Positions 50,004-63,558 are shown, numbered from the stretch's first letter. The stretch: 64,000 nt of DNA from Sinohyriopsis cumingii (GCA_028554795.2 JAPYKE020000037.1:4553501-4617500), one strand, 5' to 3'. Notes: generated by a model not told the origin, from the letters alone. Numbers and translations: made by a program.

Positions 50004-51982
50004 TTTATCATCATAACAAGTCTTTCTTATCCCATAAATAAACAATAAAAATTAAATTCGTCCTGTGTCCGAGGCATTCGTCAACCAGATTTCAGAATGT
50101 CGGGTTATATTAAGGGCACCGTAATTTGTTTCGCTCAACACCCGAAGCGATATCTGGAAAGGGCGGCATAACTTACATTACCTGGGTCACGCGCTAACCA
50201 GAACGAGAATTTACTGCATTAATAAGCACTTGTCGTCTGCCAAATTATCTTACACTAGCCCAAAGAAAAATGTAATGTACTCAGTGACACGAACCGGGCC
50301 CGAGGGGAGGGGGAATATTGTATTAAAGAGTAGTTTAATATGACAATTTTAGATACAATTAAACTTCTGGTGCAGTAAAACTGTGTTCGCTGGATACACT
50401 TTTTCAAATGGTTTATTCAAACACAAACATGAAAAAAAGTGATAAAGGAGTAATGCGATACATAGTCATCAATTCAAGGTTTTAATCCCACAATAATAAT
50501 TTAAGCGGAATTTATGGTCTGCGTCCGAAATATTTTGTGTAATTCGCACACTGTACCGTAGTACCAAGGTTGTTGGTTGAGTAAGCAGCGACTTTTGTGG
50601 AAAAGTTTAGTTTCTTTCTTTCTTCGTCTTTTCTTGTCTTTTACTTGCACTCTATCTTCCTTTTTTGATTAATCGGATGATTACTTTGTTTAAATACATT
50701 TAATGGCCTTATGGAAAAAAGTAGAAGATTTAAATGTTGGTGGGGGACTATTCAAACAAAATCTAGTCCCCGAATATTATGGAAAGTGACTTCCTTGTAA
50801 CAAATATTATCAGTTTCCTCAGATTATCATAATTAACATGGCATATGTTATCTATCATCTGAGATTAAAAATCATTCTTTTTTTACCTGATGAAGAAACT
50901 TTCTCGCCATATTTGCCCAGTAGTCACACTGTAAACATACATATATTCAAACTGCAGAGAGGTGTGCATCGACTTGCTTTTGTCCGTCTGTTCGCAAATC
51001 AAAGTGCATTTAAATTTGAACAAAGGTTGAATGTTTTTATTTGAACCGAGACTTGAAACGATGAACAGGACAAAATTCCACCATCCTAAACCCTCTCTCT
51101 CTCTCTCTCTCTCTGATATATGTGTGTTAAATTAACCAAGATTCGAAAGTTGTGTGCCAACCGGTTTCTCGGATATTTTTTCTTTCAAGGTTAAATTGAT
51201 CTTAACCAGACGACGAGTCCTACTTTCATCTTCAGTGATTTACACACTTGGAATGCAGCGACTGTGTGTAATGTTAATGGAATGCTAAAATTACCATAAT
51301 CTGAGATAAGATCAATGGTCGAAAAGGTAAAATGAATAATAAAATATACAGCTAAAATCAACTTCAATAGAAAACTTACAAGATTTGCTGAAAGTTTTCA
51401 AGTTATAAAGTTCGTGTATGAGTGGACAGCAAATAAGGGTCCCTCGAATAGTGTATAAAGTTCAGTCCATCCTATACGTCACTGAAGTTTGTTCTCAAGT
51501 TGACCAGTTAACTGGAAACCTAACGTACAAGTGAGGTAGACAATTTACAAAACAATGGATACATGAAGAAAGCGTGCTTATATGAACAAAAACACAAAAA
51601 CAAAACAAAACAACAACACACACACAAAAAAAAAAAACAACATTCTAAACGTATGAGACACAATGTGGCTACTGTATTTATCCGCAAATAACGCACAGTC
51701 CGTTCCGAAAAACAATACCTATATATGACAGATAGATAACTGGCCTACAGATCTGGGTCAACGCAGACCTCTTAATCTCGTGTAAACAGTATATAGTGTA
51801 GTTGACACTATCTTAAATTGTGTTCCCGAGTTACTTATTTTCATGGTGGATGGCGGAAATGATCATATGTTGCGAATCAATCCCACACCCTTCTGGTCGT
51901 GAGTGCATCGCATTAAACATGCAGCCAAACTGGCGTCCGAAATAAAGCAGATCATAAGCACAGCGAAAGGAAATAAGACAAA

Positions 51983-52062
51983 ATGGCTTCGGCGCCAATG
52001 CTGTATGAGAATGCAGTTCGCGAGGATATGTCTGTATATAACCTCAATGTGCTGCTTTGCCG
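51983..52062 (+). other. Candidate 5' coding exon, plus strand
   Basis: ATG in a good context (GACAAAATGGCT) opens 26 codons (MASAPMLYENAVREDM...NVLLC) that end at a donor-like CCG|GTAAGC in phase 2. A similar but eroded block with GTGCTGCTGTGCC|GTAAGT occurs at about 40785-40844, where the frame is interrupted by TGA. I could not find the next exon or name the family. Could be part of an unrecognised repeat. Confidence 0.2.
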
Positions 52063-52579
52063 GTAAGCACCACTCAACCAAACTCTGGGTTAATATCAAT
52101 GAGAACAATCAGGAGGACGGGCAAGAAGAAAGAAACAATAATGAATAAAGTGTGCATTTTTTTTAAAAAAATCGGCCATTCGCCAAAAGGACACTTAATT
52201 TGGTCACTTCACAAAGAAAATCTAGGGTCTCAATTCAACCACTTCACAAAAACACACTCTTAAAATCAGGGGTCTCAATTCGGTCTTGCGACAAAGAGCC
52301 ACTCTTTAAATCAGAGGTCTCCAAATGTCATTTATGAATGCCTTGATCTCACATATTTCCGAACGTGAATTATCACCAATAAATCAACACGGAAAGGTTA
52401 AACAATTTGAGCAATAAATGAACGTTCAATTGCTTCGCCCTTCTTGCCGAGGAAAAAAATCCCCAAGTTAGTTAAAAGACACTGAACAAAAAAATTACAT
52501 GTGTACATCTATGAATATATCTTTGTAAAGTACTAAATATAAAAATTGTAAAAGATGAATCATGGGATAAAACAACATT

Positions 52580-52770
52580 TGCTCCACACGATGCCAAACG
52601 TCCCACACAGTGCTAAACACTCCACACAATGATAAATATTCCACAGAACGCTAAACTAACAACACAATGCTGAACACTCCATAGCTAAATACCCAACACA
52701 TTACGAAACACTCTACACAAATCTATACACTCCACACATTGCTAAACATTCCATAGAATAGTAAACTCCA
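52580..52770. repeat. ~20-bp degenerate tandem repeat
   Basis: Unit like CCACACAATGCTAAACACTC, about ten poor copies. Confidence 0.6.
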
Positions 52771-54796
52771 AACTATTATTTGTCGCATTTGACTAAGTTT
52801 AGAAGTGTCTGCTTTATTTGTCAAAATGGCAGGGAAAACATTTTCAAGTTGTGACGGATTGTCGCATGCTTCACAAATAGTGTACGCATTCTATTATATC
52901 TTTATTTTCTATCTGTCTGTCTATCCGTCTGATGTCGCAAACACAGAATGATGTTTTCTAAAGTCTAGAAATTTTCTATGTATCGAGGGAAAATTCCTAA
53001 AAGGGAAACAACATGCCTGAAGGTGACATTATACCGTGCAAATTCTTATGCGAGTTATTCCCCTTGCAACATCATTTTCTTTGGTATCGTTGATGCTCTT
53101 GACATGTATTTAACTCGACGAAGTAAAATGCATCATGAAAAGCAATGATATGTGCTTCGTAATTTGATGATGCTTATACCTAATCAAAGGAGAGATGAAA
53201 GACGTGCAGACGCATATAAGAAAGAAGGAATGAACGAAGAAAGAAAAATGGAAATAAATATACAAATGCGAAGAGCAAATGAATGAATATATAAAGCTAT
53301 CGAGAAGGAAGAAGAAAAGGAAATCAAGTTAACTATACAAGTTTCTAGTTTTTAATCTACTTTCTTTTAAGTTCATTTAATAAAAATATAAATTATTTAA
53401 CAAAATTTTTTAAAAAAAATCTTCCGTTTACACTCATCAGATAAATATGCATTGAAACACTTAGGAACGATCTTTTGCGATTTAGGTCAATTGAAATTAG
53501 TAAATAATTATTTGTTCCTGTTTTATTATCAGTCTCTTAGGTCAAGTGTAATTGTGTTTAGATAAAATTTGAAATGAATTATTTATTTGATATTTTTTCT
53601 TGAAATCACAAAGTGAACACTTATTTTTCATGAACTTAAACCTTTATTTTGGAATTACTGATGACTCATTCAAACGCATTCTGGATTATATTTTTGTGAT
53701 ACATCTAGCCATTTAAAACCACTGGAATTCATTCGGAACATTCGATACCTTTGGACTTGTGATATGACATTTAGTATTATTTGTGATTTAATCCAAATTA
53801 CTGTACGTGTCTTTTGTCACTTTGTTTTCATGGGAAATACCATATTTGTTGATTTTATTAAATTGTTGGTGTCACTGCCTTTCCATTACACATTTTAAGA
53901 CAGTGTCGTAAAAATGTTCATATTTCTGCCACATTATGATATGATGTCTATTTCTATTCCCATGAAGTATATGCACGTTTTTGTTCGATGGTGATATACT
54001 GTACATTTCTATCCCCTTATCGTATATGCACACTTCTTTTCCGTGATCATAAATGTTTATGTTGTATCGGCAAAACATTTTGCCTTTAGCTCATTCACAT
54101 TTCTTTTCACATAACACACACGCCAATTAATACCCCTTATCAACACACGAACACTACTATCCCCGTATCTTCAAATTCACTTTTCTATCAACGAGACACG
54201 TTACACTATTACATACAATATATACGGTAAAGCACAACATGTCAATAAATGCGACATGTTCGCGGCATACAACTTTTGTGTATTAAAGACAACTTAATAT
54301 AGTTACTATGTATCATATTTTCGCATTTTGTTTAGTTCCTCACTAAAATCGGATATTTAAAAAAAAATCTTCTCAACTATGTTATTTGTTTTACAGCTAT
54401 TGATTTTGTTTTCTTCAAACCGACTTTAGACCTAACTTTTAATAATTAAGAACTTGAGATACAGTAAGAAGTGCACGTGCGCCTTTATCTGTGGGTAGAA
54501 TTCTCGAAATTGAATGCGTCGCAATGTGTTGTATAATTACCGTGCTTTTGTTAAATTTTTATTGCGTGGACCTATATTTTAATAAATGAGGCTTCTGTGC
54601 GCATGCGTGTTTTTGCTGTTGCGTTAAAGAATACCTAAGGCACTGTACATATCCCAATACATCAATTACAGAATATATATTAGTATATAATAGACACTGA
54701 AAACCGGCTATGGTGTATCGGTACACATGTACGGACTAATACGGTCCAAAATATTTCACCATTCAATAATGCCCCACCCGTAATTCAGGCACATTT

Positions 54797-55031
54797 CGTA
54801 TATGCTCGCATATAAGACAGATTCTATTCCAAATAATAAAGACCCTGAAATGCTGTCGTATGATGCTCCGGCAGATCAGAAACTATGATGTTTGTTCTAC
54901 TGCTTGGTCCCAACACTTTGTTGAAAACAGTAGTACTGGCCCAGATATGCCGGCGCCTTATGCAACGGTAGAGCGAGGTCAGTGCAGCGCAGCCTGGAGT
55001 TTCTTTGGACTTATAAGCGAATATATACGGT
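54797..55031. mobile_element. Short TIR element (MITE)
   Basis: About 235 bp with ends CGTATATGCTCGCATATAAG and, inversely, CGTATATATTCGCTTATAAG (16 of 20 match). The outer sequence ACGGTAAGC resembles the CCGTAT-type ends of a MITE common in invertebrates. A spurious 71-codon frame crosses it. Confidence 0.55.
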
Positions 55032-55724
55032 AAGCACACACAAGAACTTTTATTTAATGTGTAAGCGCACAGTTATGAAAACTTTCATATATTATATCAT
55101 AGTTCTTTGTTTCACGTCCTGTATGTTTATCGTTTTGCAAACGCAAGCAATTAAGAATATCTTATTTTCATCGATGACTTTATCATATTATATTTTTAAA
55201 TTGTCGTAAAACTATAGTTTATTTCCAGAGGATTGGAAAATAAATTACTGAAACAGCCATATTGCATGAATTAAATCGGTTGAAATGCCTGCGCTTGTAT
55301 TTTATATAAGACACTTTTGCTTCCAAATCTTCTCTTAAAGATTTGTTGTTTAATGAACTCCTTGCTAGATTTCTGTAGATATGTATGTTTCTAGTTTGAC
55401 CAATTAGTCTTCTGTTAATCGGATTTGACATGGTAATTTTTCACTAGTGTTAGAGCTATGGACTTCATTTACGCATATATATGTGCCCATGGAAAAAAGG
55501 ACGTTATCATACTCCAAAACACCTAAGAAGAACTAACCTATTATATACAAACACCACCAATCTAAAGTAAAATCAGGGGAAATAGCAATATATGCTTGTG
55601 CAAACATTGCAATATCAACTAAAAGTGTAAGTAGTAGTGATATCTTCTAAAGTTTTTATTATATTCATGAGTCTGCAAATAATGTTTCAGTTGGAAAATG
55701 TTATGAGACGAATAAAAATCCTAC

Positions 55725-57860
55725 CTTGACGTCCGTCTCAGTTCTTGCATCTCTCTGCACATGAGTGTCATCATCAATGACAAGCATATTTTCCCCTACG
55801 TTAGTAGTCAGTCCCCCAATTGCACTTTCCTCCTTCCGTTTCCGGTACGCTTTCAACTTGGAACGAATCACATTGAAAAGATACCCCCGTTCGTTTTGCC
55901 ATACATGTGTCACCGCTCGGTCGTGTGTCGGGAATTGCAAAGAATGACTTGGCCTTGCCAATACAAGGTTATCTTCCTTTTTTGAACTCGCACTTCCTGA
56001 GGTCTCATAATCATCTGATGAAGAGATAACACTAGGTTCCGGTGTTGTCAAGATCGTTCTTGATGTAGGAGGACACGAGGAATTTCTGAGCTTCCGAGGA
56101 GGTTTCACAGGAGCCTGTTTCGGCTTTCCAGAGTCTTTCTCCTGGGCAGTTTGGTCTGAATAATTAGGTCCAGAAATACAAGAATCAGGGGTCTGAATAG
56201 GATTCCTGGAAGAAGCGATACTATGCGTAACCGGGTCATTTGGCTTATGGTCAGTATTATATTGTTTCTCCTTGTTAACTATGTCAGATTGCACATTGTT
56301 AGCTTCCATATGCAAAACCTGCACCCAGCGGCTCAACTCGTTGTTGTCCCCGGCACTTAGATATAAACTTTTTGAATTTGGGCGTGACAATTTGAACACA
56401 AACTTCCTCTTATGTTTCCTTTCTTGTTCAGAAAGAATGCTAATTGTGCATTGGTTTAGTAAGATAGCAAAGTGCGGAGGGTCCTCAGGAGACTGTGATT
56501 TGAATGAGTAAAAGCATCCGTGGCATACTGCACACCAGTGTTTAAGCCACTTCAAGAGGTGCTTGCAGTATAGGTGTCCGTGAATTGAACAGTCCGTCAA
56601 ATCTCCAAGTCTAATGGCTGATTTTGAATCTCTTTTGGTGATTACCCTTTCTTTTAAGTCTGACGCTCGTCTAATGATGTTGGTGTCCTTCGACCTTGAC
56701 TTCCCCGATGACTTCTTGGTGGAGGACGAATTGCTAATATCAAAAGAAGTTGCCAGTGGAGTTGGGTGTGTCGTGCTGTCGCTGTCCATGCTCCGTAAAG
56801 ACGTCTGACCACCTGAAGACATGCTATCTACACTCGTCGTGTCCTCCATTGAACTAGAGTCAATCAAATCCTTCTTCGGCTTTTTCTTTCTAAATTTCAG
56901 TAGACTTTCTAAGCTACCACCAAACGATCGGATCTTCTTGGAAGAATTGGGTTTGCTCTCTTTACTGGGTGCTTTATCGAAATGCTGAGCTTTGATCGGA
57001 GCATGCTTTGATTGCTCGTGCTCTGTGTCCAACCCTCGCAATCTCTTTCTAAATTCCTGCAAAGATTGACCTTGAAATTGAGATTCTTGCTGACTAGCAC
57101 CAATGCCATTCTGAGCACTAAGCATTTTGTCTGCTTCAGCCGTCCCGCAGTTGGATACTTTTTGAACACGACTTGAGGAATCTGAGCTGGGAATATACCT
57201 AGGAGTTGTGCACCCGGAATCCTCAGTTTCACATTGTCTCTCTTGCAATATAGAATTCAAAGAACTTCTCCTTTCTAGCATCATTCCATTAATAGGATCT
57301 GGATCCAGATTTGAAGCAGTCTCCAATACATTAACCCACACATTTAAAGATGCTTGATTCTCAACACTAAATATATGTTTTCGTCGTGCGCTACAGTTAT
57401 CTATAACCATTTGATATTTTCCTATACCCGTAACTGTGTTCGTATTGGATCTTGTTTTCAGGCCGTTGATTGCAGTTTTGTAAATAAGGGGTCTTACATT
57501 GCAACCAGGCAAGAGAAGCACTTCTAACGGTCGCTCGGCATGGTCATTCTCACACACACATAATATCATATCCACTACTGCGCACCATACCCTTTTACCG
57601 CCGCCTGACTGCCAAGTCATCCATCCCGAATGATCGGGTAATGAAAGATCTGACATTGATATGTTATTTGTGCATGATGGCGGCTTGGTATCCAACTGAA
57701 CAGGTGTCAGCGTCTGAGCTGGATCCACTTTAAGAGCCATGCTGCTTCCGTTTGGCATCAAAAGGAAATACTTTCGGAGCTGCCTCTGCACTGATGATTG
57801 AGTGATCGAGAGCCGTCGATTGGCGTCAGCGCCATCTTGGTCTGTGTCAGAATGGTATTC
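55725..57860 (-). CDS. Large internal exon of a multi-PH-domain protein (PH1 and PH2)
   Basis: One open frame of 2136 nt (712 codons). The upstream boundary is a good acceptor (TTTCGTTTCCAG before GAATAC at 57860). The downstream boundary is a donor (CAAG|GTAGGA at 55724), after which a read-through frame stops within eight codons. The frame stays open for 23 codons before the GTG at 57791, so that GTG is not the start. Both ends are phase 0. PH1 spans about exon residues 77-184 (starts SGWMTW, conserved helix Trp in NVWVNVL). PH2 spans about 428-520 (starts GHLYCKHLLKW, helix Trp in SRWVQVL). Between them is a Ser-rich, basic linker with RKKKPKKD. After PH2 come a proline-rich PVKPPRK motif (about 584-590), which could bind SH3 domains, and an acidic DDYE tyrosine motif. 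PH domains commonly bind phosphoinositides or proteins, so a membrane or cytoskeletal adaptor role is inferred. AFAP1- or MPRIP-like proteins are possible relatives, not confirmed. Confidence 0.9.
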
Positions 57861-58678
57861 CTGGAAACGAAATTATATTTTGTATAATACAAGATTGTAA
57901 ATAAGAAATACGCGATTAAATGGATGAAAACATTGTGTAAAAAAATAGATAAATTAGAACATAATATTGTATACGCTCTTGTTTTACGGGGGTGGGTGGC
58001 TGTAAGTCCCTTTTAAAAAATTAATCTTTCACTACATTTTAAAACAAAATTTGCCATGTGGTATGACACAGTTTATTAAATTTGCAAGTGATAACGAACG
58101 TAAGTGGGCAATTCATTCAAACTTATTTGACTGAGATATTAACATGAATTTCACAGAATTAGAAAATAATTAAACCATGTTCCTCTAGCAACAACCGTCG
58201 TATGCACAATAATTCATGTATACAAGATCATCACAAAAAGTTACAAGACATAAGCAACGACATACTAGTATGGTGTTTGAATAGTGCGTTTAAATATTTG
58301 AGTTTGTACATGGTATGTTCTCGCAGTCGGTTGGATGATGGACAGCAGGACTGAATCCCGGACAAGGTGCCAGTTGGCATAAATGCATATATACGTCTTT
58401 GCTTGGAATAGTATTGGTTGGTTGTCCATTGGCTATTATTAGGGTTTAGAGTGAGATGCGATGATATGTTAGCTGTCCAACAGGATGTACAAATTTGTAT
58501 CAAAAACCCTTTCGCCCAGTAATACAATAACTTTTACCACTATTTAGCATACGATGAAATTGTAAGTAATTAATAACTAACTATTCTGTACTCGTTTTAA
58601 ATTTATTTCGCATACCACAATCACATAAAATGCATATGTTGCTGACCAATCGAATTTGGCAAACATGTCCAAGCCAAG

Positions 58679-58812
<134 letters not shown>

Positions 58813-59224
58813 GCTAAGTATCTCGTGTTCAAAGTATGGCCAGTATGTTCATCGCTATCTAACTTTAAGTTTAGTGGCAGTACAGTTTCACTACACCGGT
58901 ACTTCGGTAGTTTCCGATAGTACGGAATGCACCGAAACTGCAAAGTAATCTTATTACCAATTTTTAAAGATATTAACAGCACGTTTTCAATTTTCATGAC
59001 AAAAATGATTCAAACATTTATTCTTATTTTTACAAAGCAGTTGTTTTGCGATAAATTAATGATGAATACCATAATTATGATCGATCCCTGGATCACATGT
59101 TTGACACCTGTCACGCATGCCAACGTAGTTGACAAATGGAATGTAGCTAAACATATATAAATTCGGATTAAAAACAGAAATGTTTTTTAGTTATTTACTA
59201 TCGTATGTTAATTTGTTTAGTACA

Positions 59225-59278
59225 CATGTGTGTGTGTGTGTGTGCGCGCATGCGCGCGCGCGTGTGTGTGTGTGTGTA
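59225..59278. repeat. (GT)n/(GC)n, partly Z-DNA-prone
   Basis: Alternating purine-pyrimidine with a GCGCGCATGCGCGCGCGC core; abuts the 3' end of SINE1 copy 11. Confidence 0.93.
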
Positions 59279-59526
59279 TTTTTAACGTAGCTTTATCAAT
59301 TGATCAATGTTATCGCTACGATGTCTACAGTGTGGCAATTTACAGTGTTGTCAAGTGACAGACATTCAGCATTATATCCCACCCAGCCATATTATCCTGA
59401 CACCAGGCCGATCAGTCCTAGCACTAACCTCTTAATGCTAAACGTCAACCGGGAGAGCTGCTACTACCATTTTTATAAGTCTTTGGTATGACTCGGCCGG
59501 TGTTCAAACCCGCAACCTCCCTCATC
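59279..59526 (-). mobile_element. SINE1 copy 11, diverged
   Basis: Recognisable 3' end, CAGTGTGGCAATTTACAGTG body and CGGCCGGTGTTCAAACCCGC head; the outermost head is missing. The 3' end abuts a (GT/GC)n tract. Confidence 0.85.
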
Positions 59527-60232
59527 TCCAAGTAAATTGCAACAAATTTCATCAGGCAAGTATCTGTAATAGTATTTGGAAGAAACATAAATCTTAATAC
59601 CCGAGTTGGAGTATGGGGGCCTTTCCAGAAGCATAAAATGGGACTTCTCTACAATTTACCCGCTAACACATAATATACAAGCCATATCGGCATTCATTCT
59701 TGTTTGCCTGTAACTATACGACTAGGAAGCTCTCCTAATCCAAAGAGAGTGTATAGCTGTCTTATTACGTAACGCTCACTACTTGTATTCCACCTTCAAT
59801 ATAACTTTTATAATTACTACAAGGGATTGATCCATTTAGTACATCGTGCCATTCTTGCAAGTTACAATACATTAACCGTTGTCTAAATTGCACAACAAAT
59901 AAATCAACATTGCCCCACAGAACCAAACCTATATTTACAATGTGGCTGTCTCGTATACGTTGCCCAGTTTACTCTCTCTCTCTCGCTATCATCCAGTACC
60001 TCGAAATCTTTAAAATCGTGTAGCATTTCCTCAACTTTGTATGCATCTAATATACATATTACAACGTTCACACGTCAATGTTCACCAGTAGATCCCGCGT
60101 TTGAAAATTGTCTTCCTAGAGACAAGAAACATTTACAATACTGTTGATAGACCGGTCAACAGATATTCTGGGTTTTTTGAATATCCCCAAATATATGCGG
60201 AATAGAGAGAGAGAGAGAAAGAGAGAGAGGTC

Positions 60233-60581
<349 letters not shown>

Positions 60582-60582
60582 T

Positions 60583-60885
60583 CAGTAAAACCCGTTATAA
60601 CGCGAGTCCGCTTATAACGCGATGGTAACATGGCTCCCATTTTTAATTTAAGGTGACCGCTTCTTTTAACATTCTAAATACATGCTCTCGGAAAAGCCGA
60701 TTATTCGTATCCCTAGTAGATCATATGATCAATAGGTTAATTAAAACTGATGACATTAAAAAATCAATGCACATTTTCTGTGGGGAAGTTTTTCGAGAAA
60801 AAACAAAACATTTTAATACGACACAGATTTTATCGCGATGTTATTCTTCGGTCCCCGAGCATCGCATTATAACGACTTTTACCTG
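60583..60885. mobile_element. pogo/Tigger-like MITE
   Basis: The left end CAGTAAAACCCGTTATAACG is mirrored by the right end, which reads inversely CAGGTAAAAGTCGTTATAATG. CAGT..AAAAC..CGTTATAACG ends are characteristic of pogo-family MITEs. It is about 303 bp, with TA following on the right; the left flank is a (GATA)n tract that blurs the target duplication. Confidence 0.65.
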
Positions 60886-61282
60886 TATATTTTAGGCTTC
60901 AGTGTCAACACTATTTCGATCAACATACTGTCGACGTTAAGCGCAATTTCTTTTGTAAGGTATCAGCTACTTTGTAAGCTAAATCGCCCCACTGTATTAC
61001 AGGTTTTGTATAACAACGTATACAGCAAATGACACGCACACACAGTAAATTAGTTTGCTTTGAGGCACTGACCATTCGTTTTTTTTGGTAGGAGTTGAGG
61101 TTACGATTTTCTTTTATTTTGTTTTCCAAAAAATATAATGAATCTGCTAAGATGCTTATTTGATATAAGTCGGCACAAGATATTTGATCCGGCCATTCGC
61201 AGGCGGAATTTTCTTTTTTTGTTGTTGAAAAAGTGTCAGGTCTCTGCTCCAGAATATGATATGGTTGGTCCCAAATACAACC

Positions 61283-61570
61283 TGACTGCTCCGATGGCCT
61301 AAGCGGCTAGAGCATCCGCCTCCGATGCAGGAGGTCACGCGTTAAAATCCCGGCTGAATCATACCAAAAACTTATTAAAAAATGGTACTAGCAGCCGCCT
61401 CGCTGGGCGCTCAAGCGTTGAATGATCAGTGTAGGGAATGGATAATGTAACTGGGAAGGACACGATGTTACATGTTTGCGGCATGATGCCCAGTGCTAGA
61501 CATCTTTTTAAACTCCGACACTACAGACATTATAGCGATATGACTAAAATTGTTAAACCTATATTATAAA

Positions 61571-61572
<2 letters not shown>
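61283..61572 (+). mobile_element. SINE1 copy 12
   Basis: Forward copy with head GACTGCTCCGATGGCCTAAG and body variants. Its 3' end passes straight into (CTGT)n(CT)n(CA)n. Confidence 0.85.

Positions 61573-61661
<89 letters not shown>
61569..61661. repeat. (CTGT)n(CT)n(CA)n at a SINE1 3' end
   Basis: Continues directly from SINE1 copy 12. Confidence 0.95.
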
Positions 61662-62231
61662 TAACTGCGCTATACATATCGCAGTATGTTAAAAAAAATG
61701 GCGCTATACCGAGGTAAAACACAATTGGACCTTATCCATCGCTCTAATATATGTTTATTTGCGTGTGTGTGGACGAAGGTGGGGAAGGAAGCCATGCTAC
61801 GTATAAACAAAAACAAATAAATAACTAAATAACAAATCCGGTGGTGTTTGCACAATGTGTACAGTGTTTCTGAAACTTTCAACAAAAGCCATTTCAATTC
61901 AATCACTTGGCCAAGATAGGTCTAACTTTATTAAAATCTATTCAGACGTAGAGAGTTCAGGTTAGCTTGGTCGCAGATAAAAATATGTATGCCTTCAGCA
62001 ACTTCCCCGCGTCATTGTTCGCAGTTTGAGATTCGAACTGATATTTCGTTGTATTCTGCAAGTGTAAATTAAAAGGCATACTCATACGATCTCCGTGTTA
62101 TAAAGATTCCTTACAGATCTCCGACAGATAAAATAACATAACTTTTGGGCAATCCTTACGATTATAGCAATAAATGGGCCATGGGCCTGCTCTGCTTTAT
62201 GGTTCCTTATTTTTAATAAAAAGTGTCTTAC

Positions 62232-62249
62232 CTGAGAACAGTGCCACAT
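62232..62249 (-). CDS. Candidate first coding exon of the multi-PH gene
   Basis: A strong donor (TTCTCAG|GTAAGAC) follows an in-frame ATG by six codons (MWHCSQ) and ends in phase 0, as the large exon's start requires. An in-frame TAA lies 14 codons upstream of the donor with no AG acceptor between, so if this is an exon it must be an initial one with 5' UTR on its higher-coordinate side. The -3 base is A, a partly favourable start context. The coding part is very short, so this could be chance; an upstream exon beyond 64000 is the alternative. Confidence 0.33.
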
Positions 62250-62495
62250 ATTATTTAGATCGAAAAGGTTACGTTATTGTAATTGTAAACTAGTGATAAG
62301 CTTAAAAACCCTTTATCTGTTTTTTTTTGTTTTTTTTTTATAAAAAAACTAAAACCAAGTGCCTGCCTTCCATGATCCTGCCGTGTTGTATTTCAAATAT
62401 TTTAAAATTTGAAGAAGAAAAAAACAGTTCAATACAGATGTCGTTTTGGTCCCGTTACGTGATTAACTTGTTTCATTGCACTTCTCAGCTGATTT

Positions 62496-62523
62496 CTGTC
62501 TCTCTCTCTTCTGTCTGTCTGTC

Positions 62524-62554
<31 letters not shown>

Positions 62555-62555
62555 G
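62496..62555. repeat. (CTGT)n/(CT)n
   Basis: Two CT runs around a short CTGT run. Confidence 0.93.
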
Positions 62556-62799
62556 GCAGAGTACGAGACCTTCCGAATATTTAAAACCAATCACAGAGCT
62601 TGTCCGAACCAGTAGTTTTAATAAAGTGGTAGAGATTTAATTATAGAAAAGGAATACAGGCTTTCAATCAAGCAAAAGGTCACAAAAGACCAATGAATAT
62701 GTACTGACAAAAGTCTTGAGAAAGTCAATGTTTATTAGATTAATGAAAAACACGGTCCATGTAACGAACCCTTCTAACAGAAAATTAACCATGTGCGGA

Positions 62800-63150
62800 T
62801 ACTGTTACGACATGGTACCTGCTGTATTAATTTGCCCTTTACAGTATTAGTTTGCATTTTAATAACTGAGGATATTGTTCCAATATGGTACCCACTGCGT
62901 TCTGTTCTATTTTAAACCTGGGGACATTTTTCCAACATGGCGTCTTCTGTATTGTTAAAACATGGCACATCCTTTATTTTGTATGTAAAAACTGAGGACA
63001 TTCTTCCATCACGGTACCTACTGTATTGTTCCAATATGGTACCTACAGCATTCTCTTGTATTGTAAAAACTGAGGACATTGTTCAAACATGAAAACATAC
63101 TGTATTAGTTTGTATTGTATAATCAAGGACATTGTTCCAACATGGTTACA
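62800..63150. repeat. ~52-bp degenerate tandem repeat
   Basis: Recurring ACTGAGGACATTGTTCCA and ATGGTACCTACTGTATT blocks with spacings of about 52 to 81 bp. Confidence 0.65.
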
Positions 63151-63477
63151 AGTGTTTTCTTTTGTAATGGAATAATTGCTCCATTGTCCGTGCCCAAGAT
63201 TCAATGGTTTTATCTTGAATGATTTTTTAAGTTTTGCTGTCAACAAAAGTGGGAATGATGGATGAATGGAGGAATGGATGGATTAAAACGTTGCATATAT
63301 CGAAAGTGATGAAGTGTGAACAACTATTCTAATAAACGTACAACATTACCCATTAATATCTTCAACTGTTTTGGAGTTTTGCTCCAGAAAGGAAAGTGGA
63401 TAATAAACAGCTACATGGATAAACAAACTGACGTAAATTTCACCAAGACTGCAATTAAAATTGATTAAAAGCAAGAT

Positions 63478-63558
63478 ACATACATACATACATGCATACA
63501 TGCATGCATACGTGCGTGCGTGCGTGCGTGCGTGTGTGCGTACATACATACATACATC
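63478..63558. repeat. (CATA)n(CATG)n(CGTG)n palindromic tract
   Basis: Grades from CATA to GCATGC to CGTG and back to CATA. Confidence 0.93.

Larger units (their letters stand above)
50018..54796. other. Intronic stretch with few features
   Basis: Holds (CT)n at 51093-51115, the exon-like ORF at 51983 and the degenerate 20-bp array; the rest shows nothing. Confidence 0.45.

Noticed and set aside
57789-57791. Start of the PH protein at this position
   Set aside because: The codon is GTG and the frame is open for 23 codons further up to a splice acceptor; this is an internal exon.
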